The notes under the pieces are model-generated. The model did not search any database and was not told the origin of the DNA. It worked only from the letters and a program-made list of their open reading frames with translations. A stretch of 5,445 nt of DNA, from contig SKYG01000293.1 in the NCBI GenBank assembly GCA_007128045.1, positions 1-5,445 of the forward strand, in the 5' to 3' direction. The stretch's first letter is position 1; each line of letters begins with the position of its first letter. This document shows, in pieces, positions 1 to 5,445 of the stretch. The DNA comes from Bacteroidales bacterium. Lineage in GTDB: Bacteria; Bacteroidota; Bacteroidia; Bacteroidales; UBA7960. Made by a program: the position numbers and the translations under genes.

Positions 1-462
1 CTCCGCATTGATCACGGCACCATATATTCTCTCAGACTGGAATTCCTCATACTTGCAATGATGAAATGGGATGTCGGGGTATTTAGCCTTAAGGTATTTC
101 TTCTGACTATTATTGGGAGTCAGCAACTCTATAGTATACCCTTTTTTTAGCAACATGTCTGCCATTCCACCCATCCCACAACCCACATCCAATACAGGTT
201 GGTCATTGGTGTCTGTCAGATCTGCTATATTCTCAGCATATCTTTGCTGGGCTTTTGAAAATACACTCAATGATATCTCTTCGGGAGCAATTTTGGGATT
301 GTCAAAATAACCCCAGTGGAGCATATCATTAAGCAATATTTTGTTATATAATTTTAATTCCAGGTCTTGTTCTGACCTCCGGTACGCTTTTTGCTTCTTG
401 TGATACTTTATGGCTGCTATCCATTTTAGCGGATTTAAGAATACTTTGAGTGTGTTTTTCAT
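1..462 (-). CDS. Class I SAM-dependent methyltransferase, N-terminal part (cut by window edge)
   Basis: This reading frame opens with ATG at 462 and stays open for 154 codons to the left edge, so the C-terminal half is missing from the window. The nucleotide-binding motif I is clear: VLDVGCGMGG at residues 90-99, the glycine-rich loop that holds S-adenosylmethionine. Before it, LHWGYFD (about 48-54) resembles the LHxGYWD signature of the cyclopropane-fatty-acid-synthase/small-molecule methyltransferase group. After it, LTPNNSQKKYL (114-124) sits where that group has a TLSxxQ-like helix start, and VINAE at the edge matches the strand ending in Glu. The first 30 residues are basic and amphipathic. 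The substrate cannot be told; lipids, sugars or polyketide-like metabolites are all possible. It is divergent from the downstream peptidase gene. There is no clear Shine-Dalgarno site. The ATG is chosen because it is the first in frame before the conserved region. Confidence 0.85.
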   Translation of the reverse strand, partial: MKNTLKVFLNPLKWIAAIKYHKKQKAYRRSEQDLELKLYNKILLNDMLHWGYFDNPKIAPEEISLSVFSKAQQRYAENIADLTDTNDQPVLDVGCGMGGMADMLLKKGYTIELLTPNNSQKKYLKAKYPDIPFHHCKYEEFQSERIYGAVINAE

Positions 463-475
463 TGGTTTAAAAATT

Positions 476-507
476 GTCTGAAAGTCTGAAAGTCTGAAAG
501 TCTGAAA
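476..507. repeat. Perfect 8-bp tandem repeat, GTCTGAAA x4
   Basis: Four identical copies of GTCTGAAA lie head to tail, followed at 508 by a degenerate copy beginning GTCGAAAAG. On the methyltransferase strand this reads TTTCAGAC x4 and ends 14 bases before the start codon, so copy-number change would alter the length of the leader or promoter but not the protein. Confidence 0.95.
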
Positions 508-534
508 GTCGAAAAGCTGAGCGAAGCGAAGCCC

Positions 535-548
535 CGAACGCATGTTCG
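535..548. repeat. Short inverted repeat, 5-bp arms
   Basis: CGAAC (535-539) and GTTCG (544-548) are complementary around a GCAT centre. A second small palindrome, GCGA-TC-TCGC (548-557), follows at once. Both lie in the GC-richer part of an otherwise AT-rich spacer. They could be a protein-binding site or part of a dispersed repeat; the stem is too short for a convincing terminator. Confidence 0.4.
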
Positions 549-616
549 CGATCTCGCACAGTGCAAATAATCATCCTCGTGTATGTCAATTGCATTGTCA
601 TAACATATTTTACTGA

Positions 617-624
617 CAAATTTA
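617..624 (-). promoter_or_regulatory. Candidate -7 promoter box for the methyltransferase gene
   Basis: On the minus strand this reads TAAATTTG, a full match to the Bacteroidota -7 consensus TAnnTTTG. No TTTG-like -33 element is seen about 20 nt upstream, which weakens the call. A start near 612 would give a leader of about 150 nt that carries the octamer array. Confidence 0.3.
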
Positions 625-666
625 GTCATTTCCGGGGGCTATTATTTTTTTGATTGTATTATTTTT

Positions 667-674
667 TACTTTCG
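667..674 (+). promoter_or_regulatory. Candidate -7 promoter box for the M20 peptidase gene
   Basis: TACTTTCG differs from TAnnTTTG at one fixed position. The only nearby TTTG (649-652) is 14 nt upstream, closer than the usual spacing of about 20. Transcription from here would include the heptamer array in the leader. Confidence 0.3.
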
Positions 675-693
675 TAGTTAGATAACCATTATG

Positions 694-749
694 GGGAATT
701 GAGAATGGGGAATTGTGAATGGAGAATTGAGAATTGAGAATTGAGAATG
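694..749. repeat. Imperfect 7-bp tandem array, eight units (consensus GAGAATT)
   Basis: Read in steps of seven from 694, the units are GGGAATT, GAGAATG, GGGAATT, GTGAATG, three exact GAGAATT copies (722-742) and GAGAATG. The phase is kept throughout with no indel. The plus strand is almost pyrimidine-free except for the T positions. The array ends 58 bases before the start codon of the peptidase gene, probably in its leader or promoter. Short open frames across it on the minus strand are made of the repeat and are not credible genes. Confidence 0.92.
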
Positions 750-807
750 AGGAGTTGCGAGAAGGTGTTTCAGATTATTATAGAAGAATAAAGAAAAAAA
801 GGTTATA

Positions 808-873
808 ATGAGTTTTTTTCGATATATATATTTGGTAGTTATCGGTATATGTTTATCAAGCCTTGCCTTGGCA
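808..873 (+). other. Sec-type signal peptide of the M20 enzyme
   Basis: Residues 1-22 show a short basic start (Arg5), a hydrophobic stretch rich in I, L and V, and an A-L-A motif at 20-22 fitting signal peptidase I. Cys15 is preceded by Ile-Gly-Ile, not a lipobox, so a lipoprotein is unlikely. The mature chain then has a polar, Pro/Gly-rich linker to about residue 58 before the catalytic domain. Confidence 0.7.
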
Positions 874-2304
874 AGTGTATCCACATCAGATATGGATACA
901 CCAATTGTACAGAACGGTCAATTACAGCCTGAGGCGCCGGGAAATGGGGTTGATCAACCGGAGGATAGCATATCATTACCCACAATCTACCTTAGTAAAT
1001 ATGTGCAGATTGAATCGGTTACAGGTAATGAAAAAGAGGCAGGGCTTTATTTGCAGCAGCTTGCCCGTGATAAGGGACTGATTGTGCATGTATTTACTGA
1101 TGATAAAGACAGTTATAACTTTGCCGCATCATTGTATCCACTTGATCTGGGGAAGCCCAACATTATTCTGTTGAATCATATCGATGTCGTTCCTTCCGGA
1201 GAGGATTCCCTATGGACGCATCCTCCTTTTTCAGGTGCTATTGAAGATGGTTTTGTTTGGGGACGAGGTTCTATTGATAATAAGGCAATGGGTGTTATGC
1301 AGCTTATGGCACTGGCTCATTTTGTGGATATGGCAGCAGAGCATGACCTCCCATATAATGTTACCATGCTTGCAGTTTCGAATGAAGAAAAAGGAGGAGA
1401 AAAGGGAGCAGCTTTACTCGTGAATAACTATCTGGATTTGTTGAACCCGTTAGTCGTTTACGGTGAGGGAGGTACTGGCCTGAAGGGTGTTGTGGAGGCC
1501 AAACCAGATATGCCATTCTTTGGTATCGAAACTGCGCAAAAAAGAGGGGTCTGGTTTTCTGTAAGTTTCTCGAATCCGGAATCCGGACATGGTTCGATAC
1601 CACGAAGATCCTATCCCGCAAGGCAAATTGCTATCGGCAGTGCATCACTATTGAGTCATAAACAACCAATTATCCTGACAAAACCGGTCAGGGATATGCT
1701 CAGAGAGGTTGGTAAACATGAAAGGGGCTTAAGGAAAGTAGCATTAAGGAATATTGGTTTTTTTCGTCACTTGATAGGCAATACATTACGTGCTGATCCA
1801 ATAACAAATGCATTGCTGACAAATACCATCACCTTAACAGGTCTGAATACCAGCGAAGCATCCGAAAATCAGGTGGCATATTCCGCTACTGCCACCTTCG
1901 ACAGTCGCTTACTTCCAGGTGCCGACATGGATGAATTTCTGAAATCTGTTTCAAAACATTTTAATATAGAACATAATCAGATCACCATCATCGGTATGTC
2001 GCCCGAATCAGGGATTTCTGAAACAGGGGTATTCTACCGGGCATTAGAAGACGCAGTCTATGAAGTGTTTGAAGATGTTGCCGTTGCACCAATTCTTTTC
2101 CCTGCTCATAATGACAATACATTTTTCAGGAAACATGATATACCGGCCTATGGTCTGCTGCCCGCTATCTTGCCTGTTGAAATTGTCGAATCCATTCATA
2201 ATGTCGATGAACGGATGCCTGTTAATTCATTGTATGACGGTATCAATCTCTACAAAGCCTTGCTTAACATATTGTTGTTCTCTGATTCCGATAATAGTCG
2301 TTAA
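808..2304 (+). CDS. Exported M20-family metallopeptidase / N-acyl amino acid amidohydrolase (carboxypeptidase S/PM20D1-like)
   Basis: The 498-residue product is a di-zinc hydrolase of the M20 family, expected to cleave a peptide or N-acyl amide bond next to a free carboxylate. The N-terminus has Arg5, a hydrophobic core to about residue 19 and an ALA cleavage site after 22, so it is probably exported to the periplasm. Expected metal and catalytic residues are all present: H124 and D126 in NHIDVVPSG, bridging D157 in GRGSIDNK, general base E193 and ligand E194 in SNEEKGG, E220 in YGEGG, and H464 in SIHNVDERMP. The lid/dimerisation domain spans about 245-395 and includes the conserved GHGS (260-263). 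HNDNTFFR at 434-441 replaces the more usual TD(S/A)-FFR substrate loop. Length is close to PM20D1 (about 500). A weak AAAAGG precedes the ATG by five bases. The next gene, a GH3 synthetase, lies 115 bp downstream on the same strand, with no obvious terminator between. Substrate is not determined. Confidence 0.92.
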   Translation: MSFFRYIYLVVIGICLSSLALASVSTSDMDTPIVQNGQLQPEAPGNGVDQPEDSISLPTIYLSKYVQIESVTGNEKEAGLYLQQLARDKGLIVHVFTDDKDSYNFAASLYPLDLGKPNIILLNHIDVVPSGEDSLWTHPPFSGAIEDGFVWGRGSIDNKAMGVMQLMALAHFVDMAAEHDLPYNVTMLAVSNEEKGGEKGAALLVNNYLDLLNPLVVYGEGGTGLKGVVEAKPDMPFFGIETAQKRGVWFSVSFSNPESGHGSIPRRSYPARQIAIGSASLLSHKQPIILTKPVRDMLREVGKHERGLRKVALRNIGFFRHLIGNTLRADPITNALLTNTITLTGLNTSEASENQVAYSATATFDSRLLPGADMDEFLKSVSKHFNIEHNQITIIGMSPESGISETGVFYRALEDAVYEVFEDVAVAPILFPAHNDNTFFRKHDIPAYGLLPAILPVEIVESIHNVDERMPVNSLYDGINLYKALLNILLFSDSDNSR

Positions 2305-2366
2305 AAGATTATTTCCGGGTCTAAAAGGATCACAAGTGTGTTCATGGTATTTAACAGTACTATTTG

Positions 2367-2397
2367 TTGGGGGCTTCTAAAAAAATTCGTATATTTG
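2367..2397 (+). promoter_or_regulatory. Promoter of the GH3 gene (Bacteroidota -33/-7 type)
   Basis: TTG at 2367-2369, a 20-nt spacer, then TATATTTG at 2390-2397 match the Bacteroidota sigma-A pattern (TTTG-like -33, TAnnTTTG -7) closely. A start around 2402-2404 would leave a leader of under 20 nt before the ATG at 2420. This suggests the GH3 gene can be transcribed separately from the peptidase gene, although read-through is not excluded. Confidence 0.6.
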
Positions 2398-2419
2398 AAT
2401 AAAATGACAATTAAACTAT

Positions 2420-3919
2420 ATGATTGCCTCTTCCATTATTAAATTAATTGCAGGTCTTCGTAAAAATAAGTTTTTGAAATGGGAAAGGGATTCTTTAACC
2501 CTGCAAAAGAAAACGTTTGAAAAACTTCTCATACAAGGTGCAAAGACAGCCTTTGGTGCAGATCACCATTTTAAAGAAATTCACAGTTATGACGCGTTCA
2601 AAAAGAATGTCCCCATCAGAGATTATGAAGGTTTCAAAGGCTATATAGACCGAATCATTCAGGGAGAACGTGACGTGTTATGGCCAGGCAGACCTATTTA
2701 TTTCGCCAAAACATCAGGTACAACATCCGGGGTCAAGTACATACCTATCACACGGCAGTCTATGCCCAATCATATTGGGTCTGCCAGAAATGCCCTGTTG
2801 ATGTATATTTTAAAGACAGGAAACAGTTGCTTTATTCCCGGAAAATATATTTTTATTTCCGGAAGCCCTGTTCTGGAGAAAACCAACGGCACTTTAACCG
2901 GAAGGCTTTCAGGAATCGTGCACCATCATATACCGGTGTACATGAAATTTAAGAAGCTTCCATCTTACAAAACCAACTCCATAAACAATTGGGAGGAGAA
3001 GCTGGAGCGCATTATTGATGAAACCCTGCCTGAGAACATGAGCCTGATCAGCGGCATTCCCCCATGGCTGGAAATGTATTTTGAACGGTTGTTGCAGCGT
3101 ACCGGGAAAAAGAATATTCTGGAGATATTTCCGGATTTCTCTTTAATGGTGCATGGTGGAGTGAATTTTAGCCATTATCAGGATAAGCTATTCCGGTTGA
3201 TAGGCAAGGAGATTGACGCCCTGGAAACATTTCCGGCATCTGAGGGATTTTTTGCTTTTCAGGATGAGTTTCCGTCAAAAGGATTATTGCTGATACCAGA
3301 TTCGGGAATTTTCTTCGAATTTATTCCTGCCGACAGGGTACATGAGGAGAACCCACCCCGGCTATGGCTCGGAGAGGTAGAAAAGGATGTAAACTATGCC
3401 CTGATCCTGAACACCAATGCAGGTTTGTGGGGGTATAGCATCGGGGATACCGTCAGGTTTGTGTCGACCAAACCCTATCGAATACAGGTCAGCGGTCGGC
3501 TCAGCCAGTACACATCTGCTTTTGGTGAACATGTAATTGCTGAAGAGGCTGAATTTGCCATTGGTGCGGCTGCAAAAAAAACAAATTCAATCGTTAAAGA
3601 ATTTACCCTGGCTCCTTTGGTAGATAACCCAGATGGGTTGCCATGTCATCAATGGTTTGTGGAGTTTAAAAAGAAACCTGGGTCTATCGAAGAATTTTCG
3701 AATGCCCTGGATCAGGCATTACAGGAAAAAAATGTGTATTACCGCGACCTGATTCAAGGCAACATATTGCAACGCGCAATGATACAAGTAGTTCCGGATG
3801 GAACATTCAACAGATATATGGATGCGATGGGCAAGCTCGGCGGGCAGAACAAAGTTCCACACTTATCCAATGACCGTGATATTGCCGATTGGATGCTCAA
3901 GCATATCAACCAAGCATGA
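2420..3919 (+). CDS. GH3-family acyl-adenylating / acyl acid-amido synthetase
   Basis: The 499-residue protein belongs to the GH3 (auxin-responsive promoter) family, part of the adenylate-forming enzymes. Family members activate a carboxylic acid with ATP and, in characterised plant cases, join it to an amino acid. The N-terminal signature VPIRDYEGF (64-72) leads to the phosphate loop TSGTTSGVKYIPIT (98-111). ATP-site motif 2 is FPASEGFF (271-278), and motif 3 is GLWGYSIGDTVRF (335-347) with Asp343 in the ribose-binding position. After a hinge at about SGR (358-360), the mobile C-terminal domain runs to the end and contains GKLGGQNKVPHL (471-482), whose Lys478 fits the late lysine of the family. 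Length is typical of bacterial GH3 proteins, which usually have no known substrate. No signal peptide is seen, so it should be cytosolic. An ATG at 2404 is in another frame. It ends 61 bp from the convergent dehydrogenase gene. Confidence 0.93.
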   Translation: MIASSIIKLIAGLRKNKFLKWERDSLTLQKKTFEKLLIQGAKTAFGADHHFKEIHSYDAFKKNVPIRDYEGFKGYIDRIIQGERDVLWPGRPIYFAKTSGTTSGVKYIPITRQSMPNHIGSARNALLMYILKTGNSCFIPGKYIFISGSPVLEKTNGTLTGRLSGIVHHHIPVYMKFKKLPSYKTNSINNWEEKLERIIDETLPENMSLISGIPPWLEMYFERLLQRTGKKNILEIFPDFSLMVHGGVNFSHYQDKLFRLIGKEIDALETFPASEGFFAFQDEFPSKGLLLIPDSGIFFEFIPADRVHEENPPRLWLGEVEKDVNYALILNTNAGLWGYSIGDTVRFVSTKPYRIQVSGRLSQYTSAFGEHVIAEEAEFAIGAAAKKTNSIVKEFTLAPLVDNPDGLPCHQWFVEFKKKPGSIEEFSNALDQALQEKNVYYRDLIQGNILQRAMIQVVPDGTFNRYMDAMGKLGGQNKVPHLSNDRDIADWMLKHINQA

Positions 3920-3921
3920 AA

Positions 3922-3949
3922 TTGTCGAGGCAAGGAATTGCCTTGTCAA
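3922..3949. terminator. Long hairpin between convergent genes, candidate two-way terminator
   Basis: The sequence folds with a GGAA tetraloop (3934-3937) on GGCAA/TTGCC, extended by A-U, G-U and C-G pairs to 3926/3945, then one T-T mismatch and three more pairs to 3922/3949. It starts two bases after the GH3 stop and lies 31 bases beyond the dehydrogenase stop. There is no strong T tract on the plus side and only three Ts on the minus side, so it may halt or protect transcripts without being a classic intrinsic terminator. Confidence 0.5.
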
Positions 3950-3969
3950 CTCCTCAACTCCTCAACTCC
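3946..3969. repeat. Perfect 8-bp tandem repeat, TCAACTCC x3
   Basis: Three exact copies of TCAACTCC lie in the 61-bp gap between the stop codons of the convergent GH3 and dehydrogenase genes. The first copy overlaps the right foot of the hairpin at 3922-3949. Confidence 0.92.
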
Positions 3970-3980
3970 TAAACCATCCT

Positions 3981-5318
3981 TCACCTGATGATTTCCGTTT
4001 CAGGAAGACCGTACTCTTCATGCATGCGGATGTTCATATCTTCGAGGGCATCCAGGATGGGGTTGTAGATGTCTGGTATTACCGGTATATGCACCCCTTT
4101 TGCTTTAATTTCGCCTTTTAGAATCATCTCAACGCCAACGGCAGCTGGGAGGGCAACGGTTCTGGCAATGGCGGTGTCGGTGCGTAGCGTTCCAAAATCG
4201 AGCATGGATGATTTAATGACTTCTTTTTCCCCATCGGGGTAGGAGGCAAGAAACACGTGCTGCATAGCCACCATATCCCGTTCATTGGCATCAAGCTCCA
4301 TTCTGGAGATCATTTGGTCTGACACAATGTCGAACGGAGTGTCATTCTTACGATTCATGGGCTCATGGCTGAACAAACCAAGCCATTCGATCGCGTCCAA
4401 TGCATGTGCATCAACAGGTATGTCAAGAAACATAGCTGCTTTTTCACGAATGCCGGAAGTATCCTGTTCACCAATAAGCATGGCAACCATATCTGCATAT
4501 GATTTGCCGGAAAAGTCATAACGGTCGCTGGACAGCAGCTTGAGGGCTTTCATGGCATCAAGGTTACCGCACCAGCCAGGATAACGGAAGGTACCACGCA
4601 TCATTGTCTTTGTTTCAGGGATACCATACAGGTCAATGTAAGGTATGCTGTCACGGTTGGGATATATGTCCAGCTCTCCCACCTCTGGAAAGTTTATCCT
4701 AAGTGGATTTTTGAACAGATCTTCAGTGGGGATATACACTTCTTTACCATACCGCAGATATCGCCCGTCATTGTTACCTGCCATTACCACACCTTTCGGA
4801 CTCCACGAGAATTTGTATCGGAAAGGATTGCCGGAGGCCTCAGGTGCCGGCAAGGCCCCGCATATGCTGTAAAACTCTTCCACCTTACCTCCTTTGCCAT
4901 GTATATGGTCAATAACGCGCATGGCGCCCATATGGTCTATACCTGGATCAAGACCAAGCTCGTTGAGAATGATTATGCCTGCATCTTTGGCGGCCTTATC
5001 AAGGGCCAGCATTCCAGGTTTTACATAGGAGGTGGTGACCATGTCTTTTTTCTGCCTGATGCATTCTTCGGCTACTATTACATGGTGAGCCCAAGGCAAT
5101 AAACTGACTGCAAGGTCATGGCCGGAGATCATTTGTTTCAATGATGGAATATCATCAACCGTCCATGCCAGAGACCGGCCATTCATATGTCCCTGAATCA
5201 TGGCATCCGCTTTGGATTTGGTACGTGTAGCAACAGTGACATGGTATCCTTTGTCCAACAAATAAGAAACAATAGGCCGTACCACCATGCCTGCGCCCAG
5301 TATAAGAACTTTTTTCAT
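3981..5318 (-). CDS. Saccharopine dehydrogenase family protein (LYS9-like, glutamate-forming type)
   Basis: The 445-residue protein matches the saccharopine reductase/dehydrogenase family, which interconverts saccharopine with 2-aminoadipate semialdehyde plus glutamate using NADP(H). Yeast Lys9 is almost the same length (about 446). The N-terminal Rossmann fold starts at VLILGAGMVVRP (4-15), with TRTKSKADAM (31-40) after the second strand, SLLPWAHH (72-79), TTSYVKPGM (95-103) and NELGLDPGIDHM (119-130). The substrate domain includes CGALPAPEASGNPFRYKFSW (153-172), YPNRDSIPY (219-227) and RGTFRYPGWC (241-250), and RTVALPAAVG (386-395) returns to the cofactor domain. The ATG is right because the Rossmann strand begins at residue 3. 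In bacteria this family serves lysine breakdown, an unusual lysine route, or polyamine-type relatives such as carboxynorspermidine dehydrogenase; the motifs favour the saccharopine type. No lysine-ketoglutarate reductase partner is in the window. Confidence 0.9.
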   Translation of the reverse strand: MKKVLILGAGMVVRPIVSYLLDKGYHVTVATRTKSKADAMIQGHMNGRSLAWTVDDIPSLKQMISGHDLAVSLLPWAHHVIVAEECIRQKKDMVTTSYVKPGMLALDKAAKDAGIIILNELGLDPGIDHMGAMRVIDHIHGKGGKVEEFYSICGALPAPEASGNPFRYKFSWSPKGVVMAGNNDGRYLRYGKEVYIPTEDLFKNPLRINFPEVGELDIYPNRDSIPYIDLYGIPETKTMMRGTFRYPGWCGNLDAMKALKLLSSDRYDFSGKSYADMVAMLIGEQDTSGIREKAAMFLDIPVDAHALDAIEWLGLFSHEPMNRKNDTPFDIVSDQMISRMELDANERDMVAMQHVFLASYPDGEKEVIKSSMLDFGTLRTDTAIARTVALPAAVGVEMILKGEIKAKGVHIPVIPDIYNPILDALEDMNIRMHEEYGLPETEIIR

Positions 5319-5322
5319 AGTA

Positions 5323-5330
5323 CGAATATA
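5323..5330 (-). promoter_or_regulatory. Weak -7-like box next to the dehydrogenase start
   Basis: The minus strand reads TATATTCG, one base off TAnnTTTG, but it ends only four bases before the ATG and has no -33 partner. If used, the mRNA would be nearly leaderless. The box at 5431-5438 is the better candidate. Confidence 0.2.
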
Positions 5331-5331
5331 T

Positions 5332-5421
5332 GTTGAGTTGTTGTAGGGACAGGGCTGGACCTGTCCGTGTTGATTTGTTGAATCGCTGTAGGGACAGGAC
5401 TTGGCCTGTCCTTCAATGACT
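5332..5421. repeat. Two tandem copies of a 45-bp hairpin-bearing unit
   Basis: Copies begin at 5332 and 5377 (both start GTTGA) and share the core TGTAGGGACAGG. Each carries a perfect stem GGACAGG/CCTGTCC with a six-base loop: 5347-5366 (loop GCTGGA) and 5392-5411 (loop ACTTGG). Stems are identical while loops and flanks differ, which points to selection on, or spread of, the paired form. They lie between the likely promoter and the start of the dehydrogenase gene, so they would be in its leader RNA. The GTAGGG-stem layout resembles dispersed intergenic hairpin repeats known to me in several bacterial groups. Confidence 0.9.
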
Positions 5422-5430
5422 ACAAGTATC

Positions 5431-5438
5431 CAAAAATA
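5431..5438 (-). promoter_or_regulatory. Candidate -7 promoter box for the saccharopine dehydrogenase gene
   Basis: The minus strand reads TATTTTTG, a full match to TAnnTTTG. The -33 element would fall just outside the window, so it cannot be tested. Transcription starting near 5426 would give a leader of about 108 nt holding both hairpins. Confidence 0.4.
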
Positions 5439-5445
5439 TATTCAA

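Larger units (their letters stand above)
463..807. other. Divergent intergenic region with tandem arrays and candidate promoters
   Basis: These 345 bases separate the left-going methyltransferase from the right-going peptidase. No convincing gene is seen. From left to right there is a perfect octamer array (476-507), a short GC-richer stretch with a GCGAAGCGAAGC motif and a small inverted repeat (about 522-557), an AT-rich core with one TAnnTTTG-like box on each strand (617-624 minus, 667-674 plus), and a heptamer array (694-749). If the two boxes are real, both genes have leaders of roughly 130-150 nt and each leader contains one of the tandem arrays. Confidence 0.7.

Noticed and set aside
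113..310. 65-codon plus-strand open frame at the left edge
   Set aside because: It lies antisense to the methyltransferase, whose motif I is unmistakable on the other strand.
476..749. CRISPR array
   Set aside because: Units are only 7-8 bp and directly abutting, with no spacers and no cas genes nearby.
808..873. Lipoprotein signal at Cys15 of the M20 enzyme
   Set aside because: The residues before the cysteine (Ile-Gly-Ile) do not fit a lipobox, and a normal ALA cleavage site follows.
678..884. 68-codon minus-strand open frame across the heptamer array
   Set aside because: Its C-terminal part is a translation of the tandem repeat (repeating HSQF/ILNS-like text) and its start lies inside the peptidase gene; it has no family features.
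1456..1475. Loss of a metal ligand in the M20 enzyme because DEGG reads GEGG
   Set aside because: The Glu (E220) that aligns with the ligand in GEP-type M20 enzymes is still there; a preceding Gly is common in the wider family.
2305..2419. Terminator between the M20 and GH3 genes
   Set aside because: Only 4-bp stems (for example CACA-AG-TGTG near 2330) are present and none is followed by a T run.
3798..4121. 107-codon plus-strand open frame over the convergent gap
   Set aside because: It overlaps the ends of two well-supported genes in other frames and runs through the hairpin and the TCAACTCC repeat; no domain is visible.

Overview
The window looks like an ordinary chromosomal segment of a Bacteroidota bacterium (order not resolvable from here). 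The clues are moderate GC, genes without clear Shine-Dalgarno sites, -7 promoter boxes of the TAnnTTTG type, short tandem repeats between genes, and protein families common in that phylum. There is no rRNA, tRNA, CRISPR array, transposase, phage gene or recognisable mobile element.

Layout. Positions 1-462 (minus) hold the N-terminal 154 codons of a class I SAM-dependent methyltransferase that runs off the left edge. Positions 463-807 are a divergent intergenic region with two different tandem arrays: a perfect 8-bp unit (four copies) and an imperfect 7-bp unit (eight copies in phase). Positions 808-2304 (plus) encode an exported M20-family metallopeptidase/amidohydrolase of the carboxypeptidase S/PM20D1 type. 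After 115 bp, positions 2420-3919 (plus) encode a GH3-family acyl-adenylate/amide synthetase with its own good promoter match. A 61-bp convergent gap holds a long hairpin and three copies of another 8-bp unit. Positions 3981-5318 (minus) encode a LYS9-type saccharopine dehydrogenase. Its upstream region (5319-5445) contains two copies of a 45-bp unit, each carrying a perfect 7-bp-stem hairpin, and a probable promoter at the right edge.

How the genes may work together. The most suggestive pairing is the M20 hydrolase beside the GH3 synthetase. GH3 enzymes join carboxylic acids to amino acids using ATP. Several M20 enzymes (plant ILR1-type hydrolases, animal PM20D1) cleave N-acyl amino acids. 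A cytosolic maker and an exported breaker of N-acyl amino acids is a reasonable hypothesis, but it rests on adjacency and family knowledge only. The methyltransferase and the saccharopine dehydrogenase have no visible functional link to that pair. I see no clear evidence of a wholly new system; the unexplained material is mostly the intergenic repeats.
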